Below, in pieces: positions 1-6,228 of a stretch of DNA of 7,183 nucleotides (position 1 is the stretch's first letter; each line of letters begins with the position of its first letter). The DNA lies in contig JAEZQX010000380.1 of NCBI GenBank assembly GCA_023441105.1, positions 1 to 7,183 of the forward strand. The letters run 5' to 3'. The DNA is from Pseudomonadota bacterium. Its GTDB lineage: Bacteria; Pseudomonadota; Gammaproteobacteria; Burkholderiales; Burkholderiaceae. The notes under the pieces are model-generated. The model did no database searches. It saw only the letters and a list, made by a program, of their open reading frames with translations, and had not been told where the DNA came from. The translations under genes were made by a program, and so were the position numbers.

Positions 1-13
1 AACCCTTAACAAA

Positions 14-45
14 CCCCCCCCCGGCCCCCGGGGCCGCCGGGGCGG
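14..45. repeat. C/G homopolymer-rich low-complexity segment
   Basis: A run of nine C (14-22) is followed by alternating C and G blocks, including CCCCGGGG at 26-33. CCCCGG (19-24) can pair with CCGGGG (37-42), and the loop contains the inner palindrome. No T-tract follows on the plus strand, so it is not a standard terminator. It lies in the untranslated leader of the esterase gene or at the tail of whatever precedes the window. No coding signal is seen in bases 1-84. Confidence 0.5.
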
Positions 46-84
46 TCGGCGCGAGTACCTGCCTCACTGTCAACGAAGGAACCG

Positions 85-753
85 ATGAGCACGAAGCTCG
101 AAGTCATCGAACTCGAATCCGGCAAGAAGCCGACGGCCAGCATCATCGTCCTGCACGGCCTCGGCGCCGATGGAACCGACTTCGTGCCGATCGCGCAGGA
201 ACTGAAGCTCGACCCGATCGGCCAGGTGCGCTACGTCTTCCCGCACGCGCCGGTCATGCCGGTCACCATCAACGGCGGCATGGCCATGCGCGCCTGGTAC
301 GACATCCTCGGCAGCGAGGTCGAGCGCCGCGAGGACGAGCGCGGCCTGCGGGCGTCGCAGGCGATGGTCGAGGCGCTGATCGAGCGCGAAATCGAGCGCG
401 GCACCGAGGCGGGGCGCATCGTGCTGATGGGTTTTTCGCAGGGTTGCGCCATGACGCTGATGACCGGCCTGCGCTACGGCCAGCGGCTTGCCGGCCTGGT
501 CGGCCTGTCCGGCTACCTGCCGCTGGCGGCGGTGACCGAAGCCGAACGGCATGCCGCCAACCACGACACGCCCATCTTCCTCGCCCATGGCAGCGTCGAC
601 CAGGTGATCCCCATCGCCCGCGCAACCGCCTCGCGCGACGCATTGCGGGCGCTGGGCCATCCGGTCGAATGGCACGAGTACCCGATGCCGCACTCGGTTT
701 GCGCCGAGGAGATCGTCGACCTCAACCGCTGGCTGTTGCAGACCCTCGCCTGA
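85..753 (+). CDS. Alpha/beta-hydrolase, phospholipase/carboxylesterase family (EstB-like)
   Basis: A 222-residue protein of the normal length for the small phospholipase/carboxylesterase (acyl-protein-thioesterase-like) family. These are cytoplasmic serine hydrolases acting on short-chain esters or acyl thioesters; the true substrate cannot be read here. Visible family marks are the oxyanion-side HGLGADG (24-30), the PHAP segment near 53-56, AWYDI (70-74), the nucleophile elbow GFSQG with Ser118, the acid Asp172 in the GSVDQ segment, and the base His203 in MPHS. The full triad is present, so the enzyme should be active. The residue after the elbow is Cys121, where many relatives have Gly. There is no signal peptide. 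The ATG at 85 has GAAGGA at 75-80 with a 4-base gap and fits the family's N-terminus. The gene stands alone on its strand and converges on phoX with a 42-base gap. Confidence 0.93.
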   Translation: MSTKLEVIELESGKKPTASIIVLHGLGADGTDFVPIAQELKLDPIGQVRYVFPHAPVMPVTINGGMAMRAWYDILGSEVERREDERGLRASQAMVEALIEREIERGTEAGRIVLMGFSQGCAMTLMTGLRYGQRLAGLVGLSGYLPLAAVTEAERHAANHDTPIFLAHGSVDQVIPIARATASRDALRALGHPVEWHEYPMPHSVCAEEIVDLNRWLLQTLA

Positions 754-760
754 CGCCGGC

Positions 761-780
761 CCGGCGGCTTCGACCGCCGG
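761..780. terminator. Possible hairpin between convergent esterase and phoX genes
   Basis: CCGGCGG (761-767) pairs perfectly with CCGCCGG (774-780) around a six-base loop, CTTCGA. It lies just after the esterase stop and 16 bases beyond the phoX stop. A competing stem, GACCGC (772-777) with GCGGTC (792-797), runs into the phoX stop codon. Neither stem is followed by a T-tract on either strand. A bidirectional terminator is plausible by position only, and such stems arise easily in GC-rich DNA. Confidence 0.3.
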
Positions 781-795
781 CCGCTGCGCCTGCGG

Positions 796-2835
796 TCAGG
801 TCCCGACCTTGCCGCCGTCTTCCTTCCAGACCACCACCGTCGCCGAGCGGGGCCTGCCGCCGTCCGCTTCCGGCCACTTCGAGAAGGCCAGCGGATCGGC
901 GTCCGGTTCCCCCGCCGGCTTGTTCGGATGGTTGCCGTATTCGCCCGGATGCTGCACGTTCACGAAGACGTACTTCTGGTCCGGCGTGAAGGTGATGCCG
1001 GTGATTTCGCATCCCGACGGGCCCACCAGGAAGCGGCGGATCTCGCCGGTGGCCGGGTCGGCGACCAGCATCTGATTGTTGCCCTGCCCTTCGTACGGAC
1101 CGGCGTTCGAGAAGTTGCCGTCGGTCTGGATCCACAGGCGGCCGTCGGCGTCGAAGGCGAGCCCGTCCGGGCTGTTGAAGGTGTTGCCGGCGTTGACGTT
1201 GGCGCTGCCCGCCTGCAGGTCGCCTTGCGGATGCACCCGCGGGTTGCCGGCGAGCACGAACAGGTCCCATTCGAAGCGGGTGGCGCCGGCGTCGCCCGCG
1301 GCTTCGCGCCAGCGCACGATCTGGCCGTAGACGTTGGCCGCCCGCGGGTTGGCGTCGTCGGTCTCCTTGCGGCTGCTGTTGTTGGTGAGGGTGCAATAGC
1401 CCTCGCCGGTTGCCGGATGAACGGTCACCCATTCCGGCCGGTCCATCCGGGTGGCGCCGACCGCATCGGCGGCGAGGCGGGTGTCGATCAGCAGCGCCCC
1501 CATGTCGGGGAACAGGTCGCCGAGCCGGCCACCCGCGGCACTCGGGGTGTCGAGCTGCAGCGCGATCCATTCGCCACTGCCCATCATGTCGCCGGCGGCC
1601 GCACCGGCGCCGAACTTCGCCACGTAGAGCATGCCGGACTCGAGCAGGTGACGATTCAGCCCTGGGACTTCGGGGCTGTACCGGCCGTCGGAGACGAACT
1701 TGTAGATGTAGTCGTTGGCCTGGTCGTCGCCCATGTAGACGACGACGCGGTTGTCCTTGGCCAGCGTCTGCGCCGCATTCTCGTGCTTGAAGCGGCCCAG
1801 CGCGGTGCGCTTGCGCGGCGGTGCGCTGGGGTCGAACGGGTCGATCTCGACGATCCAGCCCATGCGGTTCGCTTCGTTCGGCTCCTTCACGTAGTCGAAA
1901 CGCTCGTCGTGTTCCTCCCAGCGGTAGCTCGACTGCTGCGCGGAGATGCCGTAGCGCTTCATGCTTGCGTTGCGGGTGTCGCTGCCGCTGGTGGTGCCGA
2001 AGTAGCCGTTGAAGTTCTCCTCACAGGTGAGGAACGTGTTCCACAGCGTGTAGCCGTTGCCGCAGTTGTTGACCGTGCCGCGCGACATGACGCCGGCAGG
2101 ATCCGCCTTGGTCTTCATCAGCGCATGGCCCTTGGCCGGCCCGGTGACCAGCATCCGGGTATTGGCATGGATCCGACGGTTGAAGCGCGAGCCGATCACC
2201 ACCTTCCAGTCGCCGTCCTGCAGTCGGACATGGGCGACCGAGACGCCATGCGCATGCTGCCCCTTCAGGACATTGTCGCGGCTCCACGGCACCTCGCCGG
2301 AGAGGATGTCGGGCGTGAAGAAGTACTCGGCATTGAAGTACTCGTGGTTCATCACCAGCAGGCCTTCGGTCGGATCGTCGCGATACAGCGCGAAGAAGTG
2401 CATGCCGTCGTGGTTGTCGCCGAACTGCAGCCGCTGCGCCTCGGCGTCCTCGGAGGCATCGCCCTGCCATTGGGGCGAGTTCGGAAACAGCGGATCGCCC
2501 CAGCGGCACAGCACCGCGGACCGATAGCCTTCGGGCACGGTGATGCGGTCGAGCGAATTGGCGGCGACCGCGGCGAAGCCGAGCAGCGACTCGGTCTTTC
2601 CCTCTTCCAGCGGACGCCCCGGCTGGTCCGACAGCGATGGCTGGTTGGCGGCCGCGACCGGCTGGCTGTCGCTGTCGCCGCAGGCCGAAACGCCGGCGCC
2701 GAGGAAGCCGCCGGCGCCGAGTCCGAGGCCCGATTTGATGAAGCGGCGGCGGGAGCGCGCGCGCTCCACGAGATCGTTGAAGTGCTGGTTGGCAGCGGGG
2801 CTGGTCGGCAGGTCGTCGACGTCGATGTGGCTCAT
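796..2835 (-). CDS. phoX: PhoX-family alkaline phosphatase (DUF839), Tat-exported
   Basis: A 679-residue protein recognisable along its length as PhoX, the monomeric calcium/iron-dependent phosphatase that releases phosphate from organic monoesters outside the cytoplasm. The N-terminus carries a near-perfect twin-arginine motif, SRRRFIK (28-34), then a Gly/Ala-rich hydrophobic stretch ending in VSAC (49-52), which also fits a lipobox. Family blocks follow in order: NHEY (163-166), the Cys258 region NNCGNGYT leading to TCEEN (270-274), VVYMGDD (365-371), then WVTVHP, GYCTLTNNS, PDGLAF and GEIRRFLVGPSGCEITG. No block is missing. The frame stays open upstream to 3249 inside lysR. I chose the ATG at 2835 because it puts the Tat motif in the usual place and has GGACGGA upstream. 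The candidate Pho box and inverted repeats are in the leader. No frameshift is seen. Confidence 0.93.
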   Translation of the reverse strand: MSHIDVDDLPTSPAANQHFNDLVERARSRRRFIKSGLGLGAGGFLGAGVSACGDSDSQPVAAANQPSLSDQPGRPLEEGKTESLLGFAAVAANSLDRITVPEGYRSAVLCRWGDPLFPNSPQWQGDASEDAEAQRLQFGDNHDGMHFFALYRDDPTEGLLVMNHEYFNAEYFFTPDILSGEVPWSRDNVLKGQHAHGVSVAHVRLQDGDWKVVIGSRFNRRIHANTRMLVTGPAKGHALMKTKADPAGVMSRGTVNNCGNGYTLWNTFLTCEENFNGYFGTTSGSDTRNASMKRYGISAQQSSYRWEEHDERFDYVKEPNEANRMGWIVEIDPFDPSAPPRKRTALGRFKHENAAQTLAKDNRVVVYMGDDQANDYIYKFVSDGRYSPEVPGLNRHLLESGMLYVAKFGAGAAAGDMMGSGEWIALQLDTPSAAGGRLGDLFPDMGALLIDTRLAADAVGATRMDRPEWVTVHPATGEGYCTLTNNSSRKETDDANPRAANVYGQIVRWREAAGDAGATRFEWDLFVLAGNPRVHPQGDLQAGSANVNAGNTFNSPDGLAFDADGRLWIQTDGNFSNAGPYEGQGNNQMLVADPATGEIRRFLVGPSGCEITGITFTPDQKYVFVNVQHPGEYGNHPNKPAGEPDADPLAFSKWPEADGGRPRSATVVVWKEDGGKVGT

Positions 2836-2865
2836 CAGGTATTCCGTCCGTTGAAGAAGATCGCT

Positions 2866-2884
2866 TGCCGATCGAGGATCGGCA
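2866..2884. repeat. Perfect 8-bp inverted repeat in the phoX leader
   Basis: TGCCGATC (2866-2873) and GATCGGCA (2877-2884) are exact reverse complements around GAG. The dyad is 31 bases upstream of the phoX start codon, in non-coding DNA. It could be a protein-binding operator or, if transcribed, a stable mRNA hairpin with a three-base loop. It could also end lysR transcription, but no real T-tract follows on the minus strand, only TCTTCTT after several bases. The role is unproven. Confidence 0.6.
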
Positions 2885-2895
2885 TCGCAGCGATG
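2883..2895. repeat. Second perfect inverted repeat abutting the first
   Basis: CATCGC (2883-2888) and GCGATG (2890-2895) are exact reverse complements around one A. It shares two bases with the dyad at 2866-2884, so the two stems cannot both form fully in RNA. ATCGC also occurs at 2860-2864 and could pair with GCGAT (2890-2894), giving an alternative long stem enclosing the first dyad. This looks like an operator cluster or alternative leader structures. Confidence 0.45.
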
Positions 2896-2930
2896 ATCGG
2901 GACGGGATATGACGACCGGATTAAGCGGAT

Positions 2931-2948
2931 GCGACAGGACGATGACAA
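2931..2948 (-). promoter_or_regulatory. Candidate Pho box (PhoB site) upstream of phoX
   Basis: Read on the minus strand this is TTGTCAT-CGTC-CTGTCGC, two heptamers at the 11-bp period of PhoB sites (consensus CTGTCAT, four bases, CTGTCAT). They match the heptamer at 6/7 and 5/7. A third partial unit, TCGTCAT at 2909-2915, is in phase two turns further on. The site begins directly after the lysR stop codon and about 95 bases before the phoX start. The weakness is the -10 element: CTTAAT (2920-2925) lies closer to the box than in classic Pho promoters, and the linker is not AT-rich. Confidence 0.42.
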
Positions 2949-3866
2949 TCAGCTGCGCGCGTCGCGACGCGCGGCGCGCATCAGCCAGCTCCTGAACGAC
3001 GCGACCTCGCTGCGGCTGGCGGCGTGCGAGGCGACGACCAGGTAGTAGCCGCGCGGCGACGAGGACTTCTGCTCGAACGGCGCGACCAGCCGTCCCTGGC
3101 GCAGGTGGCGCTTGACCAGCGCGCCGATGCCGAGCGCGACGCCCTGCCCTTCGATGGCGGCCTGGATCAGCTGGTCGTACTGGTCGAAGCGCAGCGCACC
3201 GGCCGGCTTCAGCCGGGAGAGCTGCACCGCCTCGAGCCATGCGCCCCATGACCCGGTGGGCCAGTCACGGTCCGCGCCTTCCTGATGAAGCAACACGTGG
3301 CGCGCCAGGTCCGACGGCACGAGCAGTCGCTTGCCGCGCCGCTCGAGCAATGCAGGACTGCAGACCGGAAAGACCTCCTCGCCGAACAGCCGCGGCGTGC
3401 CGGCCGGAACCAGGTCGGCGGTGCAGTAGCGCACCGCGACCTCCATCCTCTCGCGCTCGAGGTCGATGATCCTGTTGTTGGCGGCGATGCGCACGTCGAC
3501 ATCCGGATGCAGCTCGCGGAAGTCCATCAATCGCGGCACCAGCCACAACGAGGCGAAGCCGAAGGTGCAGGAGACGGTGACCGATCGCTGCGCCCCCTCC
3601 TGCGTGATGCGCGCGGCGGTGTCGCCGAGGATCAGCAGCGCCTGGCTAGCCGCGCGGTAGAGCAACTCGCCGGCATGCGTCAGGCGGATGCTGCGGTGAC
3701 GCCGCTCGAACAGCGCCGTGCCGAGGTGCTCCTCCAGCGCCTGGACCTGGCGGCTGACCGCCGACTGGGTGATGAACAGCTCCTCGGCGGCACGCGTGAA
3801 GCTCGACAGTCGCGCCGCCGCCTCGAAGCCGCGGATCAGCTCGAGCGACGGCAGGGTGCGGGCCAT
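2949..3866 (-). CDS. LysR-type transcriptional regulator, GcvA-like
   Basis: A 305-residue protein of typical LysR length. An N-terminal winged helix-turn-helix spans about residues 7-66, with the helix-turn-helix in SFTRAAEELFITQSAVSRQ (22-40) and the family tail FERRHRSIRLTHAGELL. An effector-binding substrate domain covers about 94-295, opening with FGFASLWLVPRLMDF. The overall pattern is that of the GcvA/AmpR-like subgroup; the effector is not readable. I took the start at the ATG at 3866 (MARTLPSLELIRGF), since this matches the family N-terminus. A start at 3932 would add 22 residues unlike the family. A weak purine-rich ribosome site (AGAGAGAAG) precedes 3866. The gene is divergent from the DUF2917 gene and 113 bp upstream of phoX on the same strand, so either neighbour could be its target. 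A striking palindrome covers its last codons. Confidence 0.92.
   Translation of the reverse strand: MARTLPSLELIRGFEAAARLSSFTRAAEELFITQSAVSRQVQALEEHLGTALFERRHRSIRLTHAGELLYRAASQALLILGDTAARITQEGAQRSVTVSCTFGFASLWLVPRLMDFRELHPDVDVRIAANNRIIDLERERMEVAVRYCTADLVPAGTPRLFGEEVFPVCSPALLERRGKRLLVPSDLARHVLLHQEGADRDWPTGSWGAWLEAVQLSRLKPAGALRFDQYDQLIQAAIEGQGVALGIGALVKRHLRQGRLVAPFEQKSSSPRGYYLVVASHAASRSEVASFRSWLMRAARRDARS
2956..2973. repeat. 18-bp perfect palindrome at the 3' end of lysR
   Basis: The sequence CGCGCGTCG-CGACGCGCG is its own reverse complement with no mismatch. It lies within the last codons of lysR, encoding part of an Arg/Ala-rich tail (AARRDARS). In the transcript it would form a roughly seven-pair stem with a tight loop just before the stop codon. 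No T-tract follows. It may be by-product codon choice for Arg-Arg-Asp-Ala-Arg at high GC, or a stem protecting or ending the lysR message. Confidence 0.5.
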
Positions 3867-4038
3867 GAGGCTTCTCTCTCTTTGGAGGCAGTGACGGCTC
3901 GTCCGGACTCGGCAATTTCCCTGCTCATGCATTCTCCCCGCGCATGCTGCCCATTCGAAATCATCGCTTGAGCGCTCGATGGCGCAGCGTCACGATAGGC
4001 GCACCGTTCGATGAACGCAGATCATGCAAGGAGCCATC
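3867..4038. promoter_or_regulatory. Divergent lysR / DUF2917 intergenic region
   Basis: These 172 bases separate two outward-facing genes, the usual place for a LysR-type regulator to bind. They contain the 8-bp palindrome GAGCGCTC (3970-3977), flanked by ATCG (3963-3966) and CGAT (3977-3980), and a CATGC pair at 3926-3930 and 3943-3947. TTGAGC (3968-3973) could be a weak -35 for the rightward genes, but the facing -10 (CACGAT, 3991-3996) is poor. I do not see a convincing T-N11-A LysR box or strong sigma-70 promoter. The regulatory role is inferred from layout. Confidence 0.4.
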
Positions 4039-4045
4039 ATGCAAG
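4021..4045 (+). repeat. 10-bp direct repeat spanning the DUF2917 start
   Basis: ATCATGCAAG occurs at 4021-4030 and again at 4036-4045, separated by GAGCC, a 15-base period. Each copy contains an ATG (4024 and 4039) in the same frame. The first copy also supplies the AAGG of the Shine-Dalgarno sequence used by the second. It resembles a small tandem duplication of a translation start. Confidence 0.7.
4028..4033 (+). promoter_or_regulatory. Ribosome binding site deciding the DUF2917 start
   Basis: AAGGAG lies five bases before the ATG at 4039. The alternative in-frame ATG at 4024 has no comparable sequence upstream, so 4039 is preferred. Confidence 0.75.
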
Positions 4046-4365
4046 TCAATGCACCACCATTCCGGGTCTCGCTGCGCTGGGGCCGGCCGCTGACCGTTTC
4101 CGACGGCCAGGGTACCTGCATCACCGCGCGCCGCGGCGCCATCTGGATCACACAGGACAACGACCTGCGCGACGTCGTGCTGTCGAGCGGCGAGAGTTTC
4201 CTGCTCGATCAGCCGGAGCTCGCGATTGTGCAGGCGTTCGACAGCGCCGAGATCGTGGTCAGTCCGCCGTCATCGCGCCGCCCCGCGAGCTCGCCGGCGC
4301 TGGCGCAACGCCTGCTGCAGGCCGTGCGGCGCGCATTCGGCCAGCCGGTCACGGCACTCGGCTGA
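4039..4365 (+). CDS. DUF2917 domain protein
   Basis: A small protein of 108 residues, or 113 if translation begins at 4024. The core, about residues 8-76, matches the DUF2917 pattern: a beta-rich segment with GAIWITQDND, then RDVVLSSGESFLL and a short strand AIVQAF. The spacing of Gly, Trp and Asp resembles a cupin-like barrel, but no metal-binding histidines are visible, so enzymatic function is doubtful. A basic tail rich in Ala and Arg (79-108) follows. There is no signal peptide or membrane segment. The molecular function of this family is not known to me. It is divergent from lysR, a recurring pairing in betaproteobacteria, and 49 bases ahead of the acetyltransferase gene, so the two are probably co-transcribed. 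Confidence 0.82.
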   Translation: MQVNAPPFRVSLRWGRPLTVSDGQGTCITARRGAIWITQDNDLRDVVLSSGESFLLDQPELAIVQAFDSAEIVVSPPSSRRPASSPALAQRLLQAVRRAFGQPVTALG

Positions 4366-4402
4366 GCGCCCAACCGATCTGCAAGCGGCCGCGCCACGAT
4401 CG

Positions 4403-4408
4403 AGGAGG
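4403..4408 (+). promoter_or_regulatory. Strong ribosome binding site of the GNAT gene
   Basis: AGGAGG lies six bases before the ATG at 4415. It settles the start, since the frame is open upstream to 4226 inside the DUF2917 gene, where the reading would be an out-of-frame Arg-rich sequence. Confidence 0.85.
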
Positions 4409-4414
4409 TACGCG

Positions 4415-5101
4415 ATGGACGCGCGAAGCAACGACACCATCATCGATGATGCAGCCGCCACGGGCTTCCCGCCCGCCGCGGCTCGATCCGAGCCGCCTTA
4501 TCCGCATCACCTGGCGGCTGACCACCGTCTGCCGGACGGGACGGCCCTGCGCACGCGACCGATCTCGCCAGCGGATCGCCGGCGCCATTGGCGCTTTCTC
4601 TGCTCGCTGTCGCTGCAGACGAGATACCAGCGACTGATGTCGGCCCGCGGGCTGCTGCCTGGCGAGTTGCGGCGCATGGTCGAGATCGACTATCAACGCG
4701 AGATGGCGCTGGTGGCCACCGCCGAGGTCGACGGCGAGGAGCGGATACTGGCGGTGGCCCGCTACGTGCGCGACTCCGTCGACGGCGACGACGACCGACT
4801 CGCCCCGGCGGCGGAATTCGCCATCGTCGTCGCCGATGCCTGGCAACGTCGGGGCATCGGCAAGCTGATCCTGCAGCGGCTGCGGCAGGTCGCTCGCGAC
4901 GCCGGCGTCCGGCAGCTCGCCGGGCTCACGCTTGCAACCAACCGGCAGATGATCTCGCTGGCGCGACGGCTCGGCTTCGAGATCTCGCGCGAGCATGACG
5001 ACTGGACGGTGAAGCGCGTCACCTGGCGCCTGCAGGACGAGGCGGAGAAACGAGCTCAGGAGCGCCCGGAAGCGCCGCCGGCGTCGATCAGGGCCCAGTG
5101 A
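4415..5101 (+). CDS. GNAT-family N-acetyltransferase
   Basis: A 228-residue protein with one Gcn5-related acetyltransferase domain at about 45-205. The acetyl-CoA pyrophosphate loop is QRRGIGK (144-150), preceded by the strand EFAIVVADAW (134-143) and followed by the helix LILQRLRQVAR. The later block TNRQMISLARRLGFEI (175-190) is the usual C-terminal GNAT signature. The opening (LRTRPISPADRRRHWRFLCS, then TRYQRLM) resembles the acetyltransferase domain of Pat-type protein lysine acetyltransferases. The large CoA-ligase-like domain of full Pat is absent, so the substrate is open: a protein lysine or a small amine. The first 35 residues look disordered. The C-terminal 20 are charged and overlap the DUF1513 gene on the opposite strand by 46 bp. 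It probably shares a transcript with the DUF2917 gene. Confidence 0.88.
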   Translation: MDARSNDTIIDDAAATGFPPAAARSEPPYPHHLAADHRLPDGTALRTRPISPADRRRHWRFLCSLSLQTRYQRLMSARGLLPGELRRMVEIDYQREMALVATAEVDGEERILAVARYVRDSVDGDDDRLAPAAEFAIVVADAWQRRGIGKLILQRLRQVARDAGVRQLAGLTLATNRQMISLARRLGFEISREHDDWTVKRVTWRLQDEAEKRAQERPEAPPASIRAQ

Positions 5102-6228
5102 TTGTCGAGCCGCAGGGAATCGTCGAGCGCCAGCCGGCGAGGCGCGACGTCGGCGCCGGAACCTGCCTGGACGATGGCACCGGCACCGCCCGCCCAGTCG
5201 GCGGCGATGGCGCAGGCCTGCGGCAGGAGAACCGGCGACTGCCAGCGCGCCTCGCCCGCCGCCAGCTGCCAGCGGACGACCCTGCCGGCTCGCGGACAAC
5301 TGACCACGATACCGTCCGCGGACGCCGCGATCGAGCCACCATAGCCGGCCAGCGCCACGCCCGGCGGCAACGGCACCGGGCGCAGGCCGCGGCGAGGATC
5401 CCATAGCGCCAGCACCGGCGCCGCCCGGCGCGCCTGGTCATCGTCATGCTCCGCCTGCAGCGCGACGCCGATCGTGCCGGCGGAGGCTACCGCCAGATGG
5501 CGCAAGCCGAGGCGAGGATCATCGAGACGCCATTGGCCGGTGCGGCGGCCGCTGGCCGCATCGAGCCGCACCAGCGACGAATCCATCCGCTCGAGGTGGT
5601 GCTTGGTCCTGCCGGTTTCCAACCGCGTCTCGATGCCGCCGTTGGCGACCCACAGCGCGCCATCGGGCCCGAGCACCAGTTCATGGGGATCGATGCCGCC
5701 GGCAGGCCAGCGCTCGAGCAGCGCCAGGCTGCGCGCGTCGCGCACGCCGACACTGCCCTGGCCGGTCTCGAGCGATGTTTCGGTGGTGAAGAGCCGACGG
5801 CCGTCACCACTGCGGATCACGTGACCGTTGTAGACGTATTCGCCTTCGCTCCAGTCCCAATCGATCACCGCGCCACGTCGTGGATCGAACCGCAGCAGCC
5901 AGTCGCCAGGGCGGCGCGCGACCAGCAGGATCGTCCCCTGCGGCTCCACCGCCAGGCCATGGGCGCGGCTCGGCACTTCCTGGCAGCTGGCCACCGCCAC
6001 GACATCGCCCCGGGCGGCGAGCACGCCCACGAAATGCCGACCGTCCTGCTCCCAGGTGGCAGCGAAGGCGGCATCCGGCGCAGCGCTGCCCGGCTCGCCA
6101 TCGCTCGACCCCGCGATGGCGCCGCCCGAAGCATTGCGATCCGCGGCCGCCCGCGCCCATGTCGCGCGGGCCGCCACGGCGATGCCGGCGGCATCGATCA
6201 GGAACCGGCGCCGGCGATCAGTCGCCAT
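5056..6228 (-). CDS. DUF1513 beta-propeller protein, Tat-exported
   Basis: A 390-residue protein matching DUF1513, a periplasmic family of probable beta-propeller fold. RRRRFLI (5-11) is a twin-arginine motif, followed by an Ala-rich hydrophobic run and a likely cleavage site near WARAAAD (24-30). The mature part has repeated short strand units and conserved patches: RAHG (88-91), DWDWSEGEYVYNGHV (123-137), TTETSLETGQGSVGV (148-162), DPHELVLGPDG (180-190), ANGGIETR (195-202) and LRHLAV (242-247). The biochemical role is unknown. The family is usually encoded after imelysin genes, as here. The ATG at 6228 lies inside the imelysin 3' end (11-bp overlap), which suggests translational coupling. 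The 3' end runs 46 bp into the convergent acetyltransferase gene. About 25 poorly conserved, Gly/Ser/Ala-rich residues follow the signal. Confidence 0.88.
   Translation of the reverse strand: MATDRRRRFLIDAAGIAVAARATWARAAADRNASGGAIAGSSDGEPGSAAPDAAFAATWEQDGRHFVGVLAARGDVVAVASCQEVPSRAHGLAVEPQGTILLVARRPGDWLLRFDPRRGAVIDWDWSEGEYVYNGHVIRSGDGRRLFTTETSLETGQGSVGVRDARSLALLERWPAGGIDPHELVLGPDGALWVANGGIETRLETGRTKHHLERMDSSLVRLDAASGRRTGQWRLDDPRLGLRHLAVASAGTIGVALQAEHDDDQARRAAPVLALWDPRRGLRPVPLPPGVALAGYGGSIAASADGIVVSCPRAGRVVRWQLAAGEARWQSPVLLPQACAIAADWAGGAGAIVQAGSGADVAPRRLALDDSLRLDNHWALIDAGGASGRS

Noticed and set aside
67..73. CTGTCAA, a lone Pho-box-like heptamer before the esterase gene
   Set aside because: No partner heptamer lies 11 bp to either side, and it is too close to the start codon.
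928..3045. A 705-codon open frame on the plus strand across phoX
   Set aside because: It is antisense to a clearly conserved phosphatase gene. Its translation has shadow composition (Val/Ala/Gly/Arg/His-rich, no domain), and such frames are common in GC-rich DNA.
2836..3249. 138-codon N-terminal extension of phoX
   Set aside because: It would overlap lysR out of frame, reads as Arg/Ala-rich shadow sequence, and would bury the Tat signal 160 residues inside the protein.
3867..3932. Upstream ATG for lysR at 3932
   Set aside because: The added 22 residues do not resemble LysR N-termini. The ATG at 3866 gives the family's standard beginning.
3963..3980. ATCG...CGAT around GAGCGCTC as a LysR box
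   Set aside because: The spacing does not give the T-N11-A form, and the two dyads are not on the same centre. Kept only as a note within the intergenic region.
4011..4637. 208-codon plus-strand frame overlapping DUF2917 and GNAT
   Set aside because: It is out of frame with both supported genes, is Arg/Pro/Ala-rich, and lacks a ribosome site.
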